64,000 nt of DNA, taken from contig CM077149.1 of NCBI GenBank assembly GCA_039583875.1, positions 155,810,932 to 155,874,931 of the forward strand. Reading direction: 5' to 3'. Positions 31,365 to 42,884 of the stretch are shown here, piece by piece; position 1 is the stretch's first letter; the number at the start of each line of letters is the position of its first letter. The stretch comes from Platanthera guangdongensis. Its lineage: Eukaryota > Streptophyta > Magnoliopsida > Asparagales > Orchidaceae. Below the pieces are notes generated by a model, which worked only from the letters and a program-made list of their open reading frames with translations, searched no databases and was not told where the DNA came from. The position numbers and the translations under genes are program-made.

Positions 31365-31630
31365 GATCGTTGAACTCAGTTCGACGATCGAGGCTTCTAA
31401 AGGAATCTGAAGAGTCTTCAACATCATCGATCTCCGTTCGACGATGTTGGAGAGCGTCGAGCTCTGTTCGACGATCGGTCAGAGAACAAAATCGTCGAGC
31501 GCCGTTCGACGATCGTTGACCGGAAGAGATAGTTCAGACTATCTGAGAACCGCTGAACTCAGGTCGACGATTTCGGAAATCGTCGAGCTCCGTTCGATGA
31601 TCTGGGGGAAAATCGTCGAGCTCAGTTCAG
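31365..31630. repeat. TCGACGA array directly upstream of the copia 1 aORF
   Basis: At least eight copies of gttcgacgat/atcgtcgag lie within about 150-410 bp upstream of the aORF ATG (minus strand), between RT and the aORF. The string cgagctctgttcgacga at 31458-31474 is identical to 5567-5583 in the Tat-like solo LTR. The position suggests an internal promoter or regulatory region. Confidence 0.85.
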
Positions 31631-31747
31631 AGATCAGAAAAACTCTAGACACTAAGAAAAATCAAGATGTTTGCCTAGTCTTGGTCAATTTTTAAGCTTT
31701 CAAAATCTTGGATATTATTTAAGACTTCCTCCATCTAACATTTCTAA

Positions 31748-33109
31748 CTAATTTAGGAAGAAGGTGTGTTTCTTTTCATCCAAGGGCTTGGTGAAAATAT
31801 CTCCCCTTTGTAAATCAGTTGAGATATATTGTAGTTCAATTTTATTCTTTTCAACATTATCCCTTAAAAAATGATGCCTAATCTCTATGTGTTTTGTCCT
31901 ACTATGGAGGACTGGATTTTGAGCTATAGAAATAGCACTGGTGTTATCACAAAAGATTTTAGACTTCTCTAAGTTATAACCATAGTCTAGGAGTTGGTTT
32001 TGAATCCACAAGATTTGTGAACAACAATTGCCTGCAACCATATATTCAGCTTCAGCAGTTGAAGTTGACACAGAAGTTTGTTTCTTACAAAACCAAAAGA
32101 CAAGTCTGTCACCAAGGAACTGATAAGTTCCACTGGTGCTTTTCCTATCAATTCTGCATCCAGCATAATCAGCATCAGAAAATCCAGTTAAATCAAATGC
32201 TAAATCTTTTGGATACCAGAGACCTAGATTTGGACAACTTTTAACATACCTGAGAATCCTCTTTACTAATGTTAGGTGTGACTCTCTAGGGCTTACTTGG
32301 AACCTAACACATATATATGTAGCAAACATTATATCTGGTCTACTAGCTGTAAGGTACAGTAAAGAGCCAATCATTGCTCTATATGTTGTCTGATCAACAG
32401 GTTTCTCATGTTCATCAGAATTCAATACAACATTAGTAGGCATAGGTGTTTTCATACAAGATGCTTCAGACATGCCAAATTTCTTAACCAATTCATTTGC
32501 ATACTTGGTTTGAGAAATAAAGATGCCTTCAGCATGTTGCTTGATTTGCAATCCTAGGAAGAAGGATAGCTCACCCATGCTACTCATTTCAAATTTAGAA
32601 TGCATTAGGTTGGAGAACCTTCTGCACAATTTTGAGTCAGTAGAACCAAAAATAATATCATCTACATAAATCTGCACTAGTAGGGTATGAGACTTATGAG
32701 TTCTAATGAAAAGAGTTTGATCTACTCTACCCATTATAAATCCATTTTCCAAGAGAAAGCATGCTAGGGTCTCATACCATGCTCTAGGAGCTTGCTTGAG
32801 ACCATATAATGCTTTGTTCAATCTAAAAACATAATCAGGATAAGTTGGAGAGATAAAACTTGGAGGTTGTCTGACATATACTTCTTCTTTGATGTCTCCA
32901 TTTAGGAATGCACTTTTGACATCCATCTGATATACCTTGAAGCCTTTATGTGCTGCATAAGCTAAAAATATTCTGATGGCTTCTAATCTTGCAACTTGTG
33001 CAAAAGTCTGGTCATAGTCTATTCCTTCTTCTTGAGAATATCCTTGAGCAACTAGCCTTGCCTTGTTCCTTACAATTACTCCTTGATCATCCAGTTTGTT
33101 TCTGAACAC
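31748..33109 (-). CDS. Copia 1 reverse transcriptase and RNase H
   Basis: This intact 453-residue frame makes genomic cDNA and removes template RNA. RT motifs run from [17 protein letters not shown] through the [15 protein letters not shown] metal site, [13 protein letters not shown], and the catalytic [10 protein letters not shown] near residue 180. RNase H follows from about 300, with [30 protein letters not shown] and the end block [16 protein letters not shown]. The IIFGST wording fits the SIRE/Maximus copia lineage. The first residues of RT are in another frame just upstream (33119-33310), so a frameshift separates it from integrase. Confidence 0.95.
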   Translation of the reverse strand: MFRNKLDDQGVIVRNKARLVAQGYSQEEGIDYDQTFAQVARLEAIRIFLAYAAHKGFKVYQMDVKSAFLNGDIKEEVYVRQPPSFISPTYPDYVFRLNKALYGLKQAPRAWYETLACFLLENGFIMGRVDQTLFIRTHKSHTLLVQIYVDDIIFGSTDSKLCRRFSNLMHSKFEMSSMGELSFFLGLQIKQHAEGIFISQTKYANELVKKFGMSEASCMKTPMPTNVVLNSDEHEKPVDQTTYRAMIGSLLYLTASRPDIMFATYICVRFQVSPRESHLTLVKRILRYVKSCPNLGLWYPKDLAFDLTGFSDADYAGCRIDRKSTSGTYQFLGDRLVFWFCKKQTSVSTSTAEAEYMVAGNCCSQILWIQNQLLDYGYNLEKSKIFCDNTSAISIAQNPVLHSRTKHIEIRHHFLRDNVEKNKIELQYISTDLQRGDIFTKPLDEKKHTFFLN

Positions 33110-33118
33110 CCACTTTGT

Positions 33119-34900
33119 TCAAACAATGGAGTGATCCTTAGGCCTTGGCATTAGTTCCCACACTTTGTTCCTTTCAAATTGATGCAACTCTTCTTGCATT
33201 GCAATGATCCAGTGTGGATCTTGCTCTGCATCTTGAATGGACTGAGGTTCAATTTGAGATAGGAAGCAGGTGTGCAACAGATTTTGGTTGACCTGATTTC
33301 TGGTTTGCACACCAGCTGAGATGTCTCCAATTATTTGGGAAATTGGATGATCTCTTGATGTTACTAAATCAACAGGGGGTGTTGATTGTTCACCAACCTG
33401 TGTTGTTATTTCCTTTTGTGGTACAACAATTGGCTCTTCAAGTTGTTCTTCAATATGTTGAGCACTTTATTCATCTTCACTGCTTTCATCCCTTTGGGTA
33501 ACCTATAACTTGTTCAAGTCTTCAACAAGAGAATGTTCCTGCAAAGGTTCTATGGTAGAAGGGATCTTCTCCTTGAAAGACATGTTAGATTCATCAAATG
33601 ATATGTGAACAGATTCCTCAATTTTTAGAGATGATTTATTATAAACCCTATAAGCCTTACTGATCATAGAGTATCCCAGAAACACTCATTCATCAGCTTT
33701 AGCTTGAAATTTTGCTAAATATTTCTTGTCATTATTATGTATGTAGCAAATACAACCAAAAACTCTAAAATAATCAACTTTAGGTTTCTTCCCTTTGAGT
33801 AATTCATAGGGAGTCTTTCCCTTTAGTTTATGTATCAAACTTCTATTCAGCACATAGTTGGAGGTGTTCACTGCCTCTGCCCAAAAGGATAGAGGAAGAT
33901 GAGCATCTGACAATAATGTAGTGGGAGATTCAATAAGAGTTCTATTTTTCCTTTCAGCTACCCCATTTTATTGAGGAGTTCTAGGAGCTGAGAAAGTATG
34001 CCTGATCCCTTCACTCTGACAGAACTCTTGCATAAGAATAGAATCAAACTCTATCCCATGATCACTTCTGATCAGGGCAATGTGAGTATTGAACTCAATC
34101 TGTATACATTTGAGAAACTCTGTCAGACACTTAAAGTTATCAGACTTCTTCCTTAGAAAGAACACCCAAGTGAATCTAGAGAAGTCATCTATAACTACTA
34201 AAGTGTAAGATTTCCCTCCTAGGCTTTGTACTGTGATGGGTCAAAAAGATCCATGTGTAACATATACAATATCCTAGGTGAATCACTCTTATTAAGTAAC
34301 TTAAAGCTGATTTTAGTTTGCTTGCCTAATTGACAAGCCCTGCAGAGTCCTTCCTTCTTGTAGGGGCCAGAAGGTAGTCCTCTAACAAGGTTGTCCTTGG
34401 ATAGCCTAGCAATAGTTCTACGGTTTAGGTGTCCTAGTCTCTTATGCCATAAAATATTTGGTCTACAAACAAAATTAAACAGACAAATATCTACATCTGT
34501 TGAAAGAAAATCTACTAGATAGATGTTACCTTTCCTTTTACCTGTCAACACAGTTGTGTTGTCCTCTGACTTGATTTTGCATAAAGCTTTGCTGAAGGTC
34601 ACCTGGTAGCATTCATCACACGGCTGACTGATGCTTATTAAGTTGTGCTTCAGTCCTTCCACATAAGCTACCTTCTTGAATGTTACTGATCCAATCTGGA
34701 CTGCACCATGTCCTTTTGTCTATCCAAAGTTTGAATCACCAAAGATAACTTTGGGTCCAAGCTTGGCTCTAAAGGATGTGAGGTTGTCCTTGTTCCCTGT
34801 CATGTGCTTAGAGCACCCACTATCCAGGTACCATTGCTGGTTAGATGTTGGATAGGTCTTCACATGCACATAAAATAATTCATTTGTTTTTGACCCAGTT
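33119..34900 (-). pseudogene. Copia 1 protease and integrase, broken
   Basis: Reading leftwards: protease remnant (WYLDSGCSKHMTG) near 34830, the GAG-pre-integrase domain with the HKRLGH...C-x2-C zinc site (34219-34662), then integrase core pieces. These are LHMDLF, IRSDHGIEFD (33968-34165), SFWAEAVNTSNYVLNRS (33686-33913) and the C-terminal SKIEESVHI-type part (33503-33685). At least four stops or frame changes interrupt them, so no integrase can be made from this copy as read. Confidence 0.88.
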
Positions 34901-35084
34901 TACCTTGGGCCTAGGTTGATAACCTTTAAACTCTGAAATAAAAGACATCCCAGGTTGACTCTTATATCCTTCAGGATGATATCTCCTTGGAGGTATAATC
35001 TATTCAGTATAAGGGTTAAAGATTTGGGATGAAGGACCCTTAGGATTGGATTTTGATTTGTCCTTGAAAAAATTTCCAGAGCTC

Positions 35085-35270
35085 TGACCTCTGTTCGACG
35101 ATCGTAGAGCTGAGTTCGACGATCTTGGGTCAGATCGTCGAGCTCTGTTCGACGGTCAATTATGGCTGAGTTCAGGAACTTGAGATCGTCGACCTGAGTT
35201 CGACGATTTTGCCTGAGATCGTCGATCTGCATTCGGCGATCGTCGATCTCCGTTCGACGATTTCTGCTGG
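35085..35270. repeat. TCGACGA array within the gag-pol junction of copia 1
   Basis: About eight motif copies (gttcgacgat, atcgtcgagctc, cattcggcgatc). The array falls between the gag coiled-coil part and protease, and is open in frame with gag, where it reads as repeated GDRRSP/NSGRRSQ-type residues. Confidence 0.82.
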
Positions 35271-35670
35271 GACTTGGTTTTCTTGGGCAGATCAGAATTT
35301 TTCCTAGCTACCTCTACAACTCCCTTTCCTTTATCAGAAATGAATTTGATTGGAGTTGTTAGAACTATGGGTTGGCTGGATGAAGCACCCAAGCCCAGTG
35401 TACTATTAAATCTGGAGTTCACTGTGCTTGTGATGTCCATCAGCTTGATGCTTCTCCCATTAAAAGATTCTTCAAGCTTCTTGGCCTCAGATAACTCACT
35501 TTTTAGTGAAGCTATCTGCTCCCTACAGCACTCCAACTCCTGAGAGAGTTTGAGGTTTTCTGACTTTAAAGTATTATGTTCAGATAAATGATTTCTGAGA
35601 GAGATAATTTCTTTCTCAGATTTTAGCAGGTCTAAACATAATGCTTTGAATTCAGATTTAAAGTCCTCTG
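35156..35670 (-). pseudogene. Copia 1 gag C-terminal coiled-coil part, out of frame
   Basis: A Leu/Glu/Lys heptad-like segment (CCREQIASLKSELSEAKKLEE and upstream SEKEIISLRNHLSEHNTLKS) lies just after the gag stop but in a different frame. SIRE-like gags often carry such a tail. A frameshift near 35680 is the likely cause. Confidence 0.6.
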
Positions 35671-35678
35671 AATTAAAA

Positions 35679-36899
35679 TCAAAATGAACTAATTACCTGA
35701 TCTTCTTCAAGCTGAGTCTCTGAGTCTGACTCTGACTCTTCTTCATCTGAGTTATGTTGTGAGGCATTGATTGACATCATGCAGAATTCTTTTTCTTCTG
35801 CATCATCTTCATCATCACTGGAGCTGGATGAGGCTTCTGATTCCTCTTCAGTCTCACTCCAGGATTCAACAACAAACCCCTTTCTTGTGTGTTTGTTTTT
35901 GCTTGATGAGGGTTTGCCATTGCCATTCCTCTTGGAGTCTTTCTCATTTCTTCTTTTTTTCTTGTCCCTTATGTCCTTGTTTTTGTTCTCTGAACAGTCA
36001 GAAACTATGTGCCCTGATTTCCTGCAAGCAAAGCAAACAATTTCTTTATTATTAACTGACTTGTCATACCTTGATTTATCATGCTCCTTGTATGATCTCC
36101 TTCTGAAGTCCTTTCTGGCCATCTTGTAAAACCTTTTGGCCAACAAACTGAGCAGTTCATCATTGCCCGTGACTTTATCTTCAGGCTGATCTTCAGTTGC
36201 CTTGAAGGCAATTGTTTTCTCTTTTCTTGTGGCTGGTGAGGCAGCCTTCTGTTCTTCTTCTCTGTTCTTGATGAGTAGCTCATAAGATTTGAGCTTACCC
36301 AGTAGAGCTTCTGTGGTGATCTCATTCAAACTTTTGGCATCCTTGATTGGCCAGATTCTTGAATCCCAGGTGCTAGGGAAGCACATTAGAATTTTGTCAT
36401 TGAGTTCAGTTAGTGAGATCTCTTTATCCAATGTCCTGAGTTCACTGACAATTAGACTGAGCCTGTTGTACATATCTCCCACTGACTCAGTTTCTCCCTT
36501 CTTGAAATTCTCATATTGAGATATGAGGTGGGATCTCCTATCCTTTCTCTCATCAACTGAGCCTGAGACTATTTCAGAGAGTTTGTCCCAAATTTCCTTT
36601 GCTGAATTGCATTCAGCCACCTTTTGAAATATGTCATCAGACATTGTCTGGGCTAAGATGTTCATAGCCTTGACATCAGCTACCTTCCATTTCTTGATGT
36701 CAGCATCTGTTCCTGATGGAGGTGGAACAACATTTGTATTTGAGTTCTCTGGAGGTCTTGGACACACTATCAAAACAGAGTTAAAAATATCCTCGTCAAT
36801 AGAATTCATGTATAATCAGATCCTTGCTTTCCAAAGTGCAAACTTGGATAGATTGCACACTGGAGGTCTGGTGCTAGCATAATCTTTATTTTGGGCCAT
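35679..36899 (-). CDS. Copia 1 gag
   Basis: Capsid and nucleocapsid protein. By position the start is the ATG at 36899 (MAQNKDYASTRPPVCNL), just inside the primer site. A TGA about 25 codons later breaks it, and the open part begins at 36809 (MNSIDEDIF). The UBN2-type gag domain occupies about residues 1-190 of the open part (AKEIWDKLSEIVSG; SLIVSELRTLD; KILMCFPSTWDSRI). The zinc knuckle CFACRKSGHIVSDC follows near 265, then a basic stretch and an acidic Ser/Asp/Glu-rich tail. Copia 2 and copia 3 have a different knuckle (CCGKVGH), so copia 1 belongs to another subfamily. Confidence 0.9.
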
Positions 36900-37016
36900 G
36901 ATTTGTGAAAACAAAATCTAATACTAAACTCAAAAGAAAACAAATCTAACTAGGGATCTTTGGGTTCAGGTGTTAGCCTGTGCAACCACCAAGGTGTGGT
37001 ATGTTTAACCAACCTC

Positions 37017-37028
37017 CCTCTGATACCA
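37017..37028 (-). other. Primer-binding site of copia 1 (tRNA-iMet)
   Basis: The minus strand reads TGGTATCAGAGG two bases from the 5' LTR, the classic copia primer site. Confidence 0.92.
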
Positions 37029-37030
37029 AT

Positions 37031-38565
37031 TGAAAGAACAGCTAGATCTGATATACTCTAGAGGGGGGCGAATAGAGTATATGGTGCTTGAAAACTTTTT
37101 ACAACAATTGTTGCAATGCGAGTAAGCAGGGAAGCAATGAATAAATCTAATCACAGAACTAAACTAATCATAAGCTAATCACAGAACAATCACAGCCAGA
37201 AACAAAAATAAAGACAAGCAAGCCAGAAGACACAAGGAAATATAGTGGTTCCCCTAAACTTGGGTACATCCACTCTTCTACCACCCTAGGTAGGAATCCA
37301 CTGCAGGATGAGTTAATCAGGTGTCCTGGACACCAATGAGCTTTTGATAAGGTGCTCAAAAACCAAAGCAGATTTTTTGATTAGGTGTCTTGCCACCAAT
37401 GAGCTTTTGACAAGGTGCTCAAAAACCAAGTTCAAACTTTTGAAGGGAGTTTGAGAAACCCTTTACAGAGATGGAGGTGAGAGAGTGATGAAAGTCTTCT
37501 CTTTCTCAGATCAGCTGAGAAGACTATGTGGATTTGATGGTGTCAAAGCTCCCCCTGAGTCCTTGAGATGATCAGGAAAAGAAGCTTTGCTGTAGGGTGA
37601 TAGACCTTCAGAAGTTGAGCTCCAGCAAGAGATGATCTCAGCAACAGCTGAAATGTTAGGTGTCTGGAGTCTTGAAATATGTTGGCCTTGAACACTTTAG
37701 ACAAGAGATATCCGAGGATTTCAGAAAATTTGATCTCCTTGGATGTGTGTTCTTGAGAATTCTTTGAGACAGACAATATTTTATTCTTGTTCTTAAGATT
37801 ACTGATGTCTGTCTTTCTGTCTATCTGTGTGTATCTGTGTGAGAGATTCAAAAATTCTTTTCTTTTATTCTCTGGTACTGAATAGAAAAACATCCTCTGT
37901 CAAGAATAGCTGTTGGTCTGCATTAATTGCATCCTTAATTGCAAAAAGTCTTCTGGAGGAAAGTCCATAGAAATATTCCTTGAAAATCCCTTGTAACTTG
38001 GTCCAGAAATAAATGAAAACGGCTAGAAAATCTTCTGAATTAAATGCAGAATAACTCCTTAACTGATCTGAATTTGAATCTTGAAACATCCTTGAAGTTA
38101 TCTGAAAACGTCGAACTGAGCTCTGCTATCGTTGAACTGAGCTCAGCGATATGGATTTATACTGCAACAAAATATCGTCGATCTGAGCTCAAAGATCGTC
38201 GAACTGAGCTCAGAGATAGAGATCCAAAGCAGAGTCAAGATCGTCGAACTGAGCTCACCGATCGTCGAATGGAGTTCGACGATATGATGAAGTTGAGCTC
38301 AGCGATCGTCGAATGGAGTTCGACGATCTGTCGAAGTTGAGCTAGACGATCATCGATCGGAGTTCGACGAATCGTCGTGCTGAGCTCGACGATATGACTT
38401 AGTCTCAAACTGAAAAAGTCTTGGTCTTGAGAGCAGCTTCCAAACTTAGACTTCTAACCCTTAGACTCAATTCTAATTGACCTTTTGAGCTATACAGGAG
38501 GTCAAACATTGGTTTCCTAGAGACATAGTGATCCTGACCCAAATTAGTAATAGGGTGTTCCAACA
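37031..38565 (-). repeat. Copia 1 5' LTR (right)
   Basis: 1535 bp, same ends as 26504-28039. A second copy of the inverted-repeat array is at 38108-38392. The right target duplication AAGTT follows. Confidence 0.93.
38108..38392. repeat. TCGTCGA/TCGACGA array, copia 1 right LTR
   Basis: Same array as 27583-27872 with only a few base changes, so the repeat is an inherited part of the LTR. Confidence 0.88.
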
Positions 38566-39389
38566 AAGTTGGTACAACAAACCAGCTATAAAAATAACAT
38601 AGCAGCTAGCAAACGATTCAACATATACAATAATTCACTGTGGGCGTCAATAACCTGACACGAACTCACAAAACAAAGTATATGTCTGAACTGAAATAAG
38701 AATAACAAAACTACCTCACAAAGGGGAGGTAAGAACCGCTGCTACTACTGCAAAAAGCCCGAGACCATCAACTCTAGCTACTCAAACTGCTACAGCTCTG
38801 AGCTTAAGACATTCAAAAGAAAGAACGCCTCAGCAAGAATGAATAAGTGGCAAAAACAAACCAAAAGTAAATAAATAATTGAAATCAAGGGTTACCAACC
38901 CAAGACAGAATAACTGTCAAACCACAACATCCAAATCATAAAATAGTAAGCATTGAAGAGTTTAAAGAACTTTAAATACTTGAAGCTGCACCGAATGCAC
39001 TTTAGACCTATGCTTCGTTAACATCTACAATAGTATGCATGAAACATATGTATATATATGAGGAAAGACTGATCAGCTCAAAAACGTGAATCATTAACAC
39101 TGGTAAAAATGGTACTGAGGCGGAGGCCATATTGTCCGACACAAACCATCCGACTAAACATCTCGATAAGGTACCGTGGGGGTGGACAAATTGTCCAACA
39201 CAACCCAACAGTCCATAAAAAAACCACCAGGTGTAATGATTCACAAATCGGTACTGTGGTGGTCCCTTATCCACTGCCAACCCCAGCCCACAAATGAACG
39301 TCCAAAAGTACTGATAACGAAAGAAAAGCACAAGACTTAGCATCAATTTTCATAACGACACAAAGTAAGAAAGTCCAGAAAATCTATAA

Positions 39390-39875
39390 AGTTATACTCG
39401 ACGAATTGGAGTTCATCTGACTTAAAATTTCTAAGTCCACACAGATTCGTCGAGAATACTCGACGAATTCAACTCTACTCGACGCTTTTCTGCTCCACTC
39501 GACGCCTAGACATCACTCGTCACACTCAACACTTAGACTTCACTCGTTGCACTCAACACTTTTGACTCAATGAATTCCAAGTCACTCGACACAATTGACA
39601 CTTTTGACTCAACGAATTCAAGTCACTTGAGGCACTCGACGCCTTCTCCTTCACTCAATGAATTTTACTTCAAGACTGATTCACTCGACGCCTAACTGGA
39701 ATAACTCGACGCTCTCAACGCCAAAGACAGCACTCGACAAATTTGACTTCAAGACTGATTCACTCGACGCTCTCAACGTCGAAGGCAGCACTCGATGAAT
39801 TTGACTTCACTCGACGAATTTGACTTCACTTGACGCCAAGGCTTTACTCGACGAATTTCACTTGACGAAATTAAC
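39390..39875. repeat. CTCGACGAATT-type direct repeat array in the Z LTR
   Basis: More than fifteen copies of ctcgacg followed by aattt, ccta or cttt, spaced about 15-40 bp, mostly in one orientation (cactcgacgaatttgacttc). The copies lie downstream of the candidate minus-strand TATA (about 40315), so in this LTR they would be transcribed, unlike the U3 arrays of the copia and Tat elements. Confidence 0.8.
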
Positions 39876-40661
39876 TCGGACTGAATATTACCCTACACAG
39901 ATTCAACAAACCCTAATTCCTAACATATTCCTAAGTTATATGTAGGAAAGGAAAATGTAACAGGAACAAAAGAACAAACAAGAGGGAGAGGAACCACCAC
40001 TTGCCTTAAACCTCCTTATCTCAACCTTCTGAACACTCCATGACACAGATCGGTCGAAAATAAAGCGAGGCAAAAAAATCTGGAAAGATTGGACAAAACC
40101 AAAGTTTAGGGCCACACACCCCAACGCCAAAAGTCCATGATAACAAAAAAATACCTACCACCAAAGCGTAGATCTCAGCGAGAGCTTTTCCTGATCTATG
40201 TTCCGCTGAAGATTTCGCCCACCAGAGCTCCCGAAACGGCTGCCGGAAGGTTCACGATGAAAAACTCGCCGCCTCTCTCACAAATCTCTCGATCAGACTG
40301 ACGAATAGGGTTTTTTATAGGTATATATATTATTATATTATTAATATAATAACGAGAGAAACTCAAACGACGAGACTGATCAAATCACCTTGATTTTCGA
40401 TGAAATTCGCACCAAAATTAAATGTCGGTGCTACGAATCTAACGACAAAGTCAAAATCAGGATTTGACAAACCAAACTCGGGTTAAAATTTTATAAAGTT
40501 AAAACAACAAAAACATCCTTATAAATCCACCGAGACCCCAATGAACAAAATCTCGCACTAACGATAGCGCACTATTAATTATGCGTCACTGTAACGCCCT
40601 TACATCATAATTACGCCACTAAAGAGATTTAAATAATCATAGAAAATTTAGGGGGGTTACA

Positions 40662-40680
40662 GTCACTCCCCCTAAAAAGA
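40662..40680 (-). other. Polypurine tract of element Z
   Basis: The minus strand reads CTTTTTAGGGGGAGTGAC next to the LTR start, just after the polyprotein end. Confidence 0.75.
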
Positions 40681-40779
40681 AGTTTCGTCCTGAAACTTGA
40701 TATGCAAATCGAATCCAAAGCAGAAAAATGGATAACCAAAGGTTATCAGATGAAAAACGTATCAAAGAAAACTAGGAGA

Positions 40780-42640
40780 AAAGGTGAGGATGTGATTATC
40801 TCATAGTTGATTCCAACTCCCAAGTCGCGCTCTCAATGCCTTGGTTTCACCAAAGAACCTTGACCATGGGTATCGTCTTCCTTCACAATACCCGATCCCG
40901 AGTCTCCAAAATACGAACAAGCACTTCGACATAAGAAATATTAGGCTGCAACTGGGGCACCGAGTTAAGGACATGATGATCACTAAGAACACACTTTCGC
41001 AACTGGCTCACAGGAAACACATCGTGAACACTAGGGAAAGTAGCAGGCAAATCTAGCATATAAGCTGACACTCCCATACACTCAACAATCTAGAAAGGTT
41101 CCACATACCTGGGATCCAACTTGTAGTTCCTTCCAAACCTCTTAACACCTGACATAAAAAAACCTTCAGAAAAACTATGTTCCCGACTACGAACTCCTGA
41201 TTAACCCTTCGTCGATTAACATTCTTTTCATAACGCTCCCGAGCCATACAAAGCTTTTCATGAATATGCGTTACAGAAATACTCATTTATTTCATGGCTT
41301 CCGGGCCCAACAACATTCTCTCACCAACCTCAGCCCAAAATAAGGGAGTCCTGCAACGCCTCCTATACAAAGCCTCAAAGAGATCCATTTGTAAATTCTC
41401 CTAATAACTGTTATTATAGGCAAATTCCATCATTCCAAGACGCTTGCCTCATGCTCCACCATGGTCCAAAATATAACATCTGATCATATCTTCCAAAATC
41501 TGATTAACTCGCTCCGTCCGACCATTGGTCTATGGGTGGTAAGCAGTTGAAAACCTGAGGTCAGTGCCCAACCCTTCCTGCAAACTTTGCCAAAAATGCG
41601 ACAAAAACCTAGAGTCTCGATCTAACACAATACTTACCGACACTCCATGCAGTCTAATGATTTCATCCAAATACAATTCTGCTATCTTCTTCATGGAATA
41701 GCCAATTTTAAAAGGCACAAAGCGACCATATTTTGTCAATCTATCCACTATAACCCACACAGAATCATGCCCACGGGGAGACCTCGACAAACCAGTAATA
41801 AAGTCCATAAAAATGCTCTCCCACTTCTAACTTAGAATATCCAAAGGCGTCAGCTTGCCACCAGGCCTTCCATGATCCGCCTTAACGCGCTTACAAGTGA
41901 AGCACTCAGACACGAACTTAGCTATGTCGCTCTTCATCCTATACCACCAAACGATCTGCTTTATATCTTTATACATTTTTGTAGATCCATGGTGCTATGC
42001 AATGCTAAAACCACGTGCTTCACTGCAAATCCTTGTCTGAATATCACCAACCGCTGAAATACAATATTTGTCGCGGTACTTCAAGGTACCCACATCATCA
42101 ATCAAAAAGTCTGGTAATTCCTCTCTTTCAGTTCTATTCCGGATATGCTCCAGATCGGGATCATCCTTCTAATACCGCCTTGTAAGCATAATCCATGAAG
42201 GCTCTGCCACTTCCAATCTACTCGGTGAGTTACTAATCGCAGTAGTTATGTTCATTAATAAGAACTCCTCCACCAAGGATTACACAGAAAGGTTAAATAC
42301 TTGCATGGTCTTTCTACTCAAGGCATCGACTACCACGTTAGCCTTATCTTAGTAATAAAGGATTTCGACAACATAATCTTCGACGTACTCCAACCATCTG
42401 TGCTGATGTAAATTCAACTCCTTTTAAGTGAAAGCATACTTCAAGCTCTTTTGGTCTGTGTAAATCTTGTACATCGCGCCATACAACAAATGTCTCTAAA
42501 GTTTCAAGGCATAGATCACTGCCACAAACTCCAATTCATGCGCAGGATAATTCTTTTCGTGAACCTTCAGTTGCCTCGACCCGTATGCAATCACTTTTCC
42601 TTTTTGCATCAAGACACATCCAAGCCCGACGTGCAATGCA
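40780..42640 (-). pseudogene. Element Z RNase H and integrase, heavily decayed
   Basis: Many stops and frame changes, but the order is clear on the minus strand. RNase H remnant (YKIYTDQKSLKYAFT; WLEYVEDY; ADALSRK-like, near 42500-42300), an integrase zinc region with C-x2-C (near 41900), and the core MDFITGLSRSPRGHDSVWVIVDRLTKYGRF-type block (41530-41808, the longest open piece). Then AYHP/GRTERVNQ, the FEALYRRRCRTPL block (near 41370) and the C-terminal LRKCVLSDHH region (near 40990). The wording fits the Tekay/Del lineage. It cannot encode protein. Confidence 0.85.
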
Positions 42641-42884
42641 TCCACATAAACAGTATACTCCACTCCTTTGGTAGGTAAATGTTGAGTCTATTGATCACAA
42701 TGTTCCAGATTTGAAGAAGGCCCACACGACAATGGTATACACATGATTTTGCTTAATGTATGTTCAAGTTCTTTATATACAAGTTGCACTTTGTTACATT
42801 GATTTGTCAGGTTGTCTAAGTCAAAATGACACATAGACTCAATATAGGAGGCTGATAAAGCAGAAAACTAGATAAGTCCAGAAG

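Larger units (their letters stand above)
26504..38565 (-). mobile_element. Copia 1: 12-kb SIRE/Maximus-like copia element
   Basis: The element has LTRs of 1536 and 1535 bp (26504-28039, 37031-38565) and a perfect AAGTT duplication (26499-26503, 38566-38570). It reads on the minus strand: tRNA-iMet primer site, gag, protease, integrase, RT-RNase H, a long extra ORF, purine tract, 3' LTR. A large copia element with an extra ORF after pol is typical of the SIRE/Maximus lineage. LTR lengths are almost equal and the sequences look nearly identical, so insertion is recent, yet gag, integrase and the extra ORF carry stops or frame changes. Three internal or LTR regions contain the TCGACGA inverted-repeat motif. 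Confidence 0.93.
26018..40661 (-). repeat. 3' LTR of element Z, split by copia 1
   Basis: The two parts (26018-26503 and 38571-40661) total about 2577 bp, a normal length for Tekay-like LTRs. The right end is firm (ggggggttaca beside a purine tract). The left end is inferred from the TG start and the abrupt end of the GC-rich repeat. A minus-strand TATA-like region lies near 40315-40350. Several short frames in it have no coding signature. Confidence 0.55.
26018..42679 (-). mobile_element. Element Z: degraded Tekay/Del-like gypsy element
   Basis: Reading leftwards, a decayed pol (42640-40780) is followed by a purine tract (40662-40680, minus strand) and a 3' LTR starting TGTAACCCCCC at 40661. 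The LTR probably ends at 26018 (TGTCACAACCCGC on the plus strand), and copia 1 is nested inside it. The 5' half of the element is missing: at 42680 the sequence switches to copia 3. No target duplication can be checked. Confidence 0.65.
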
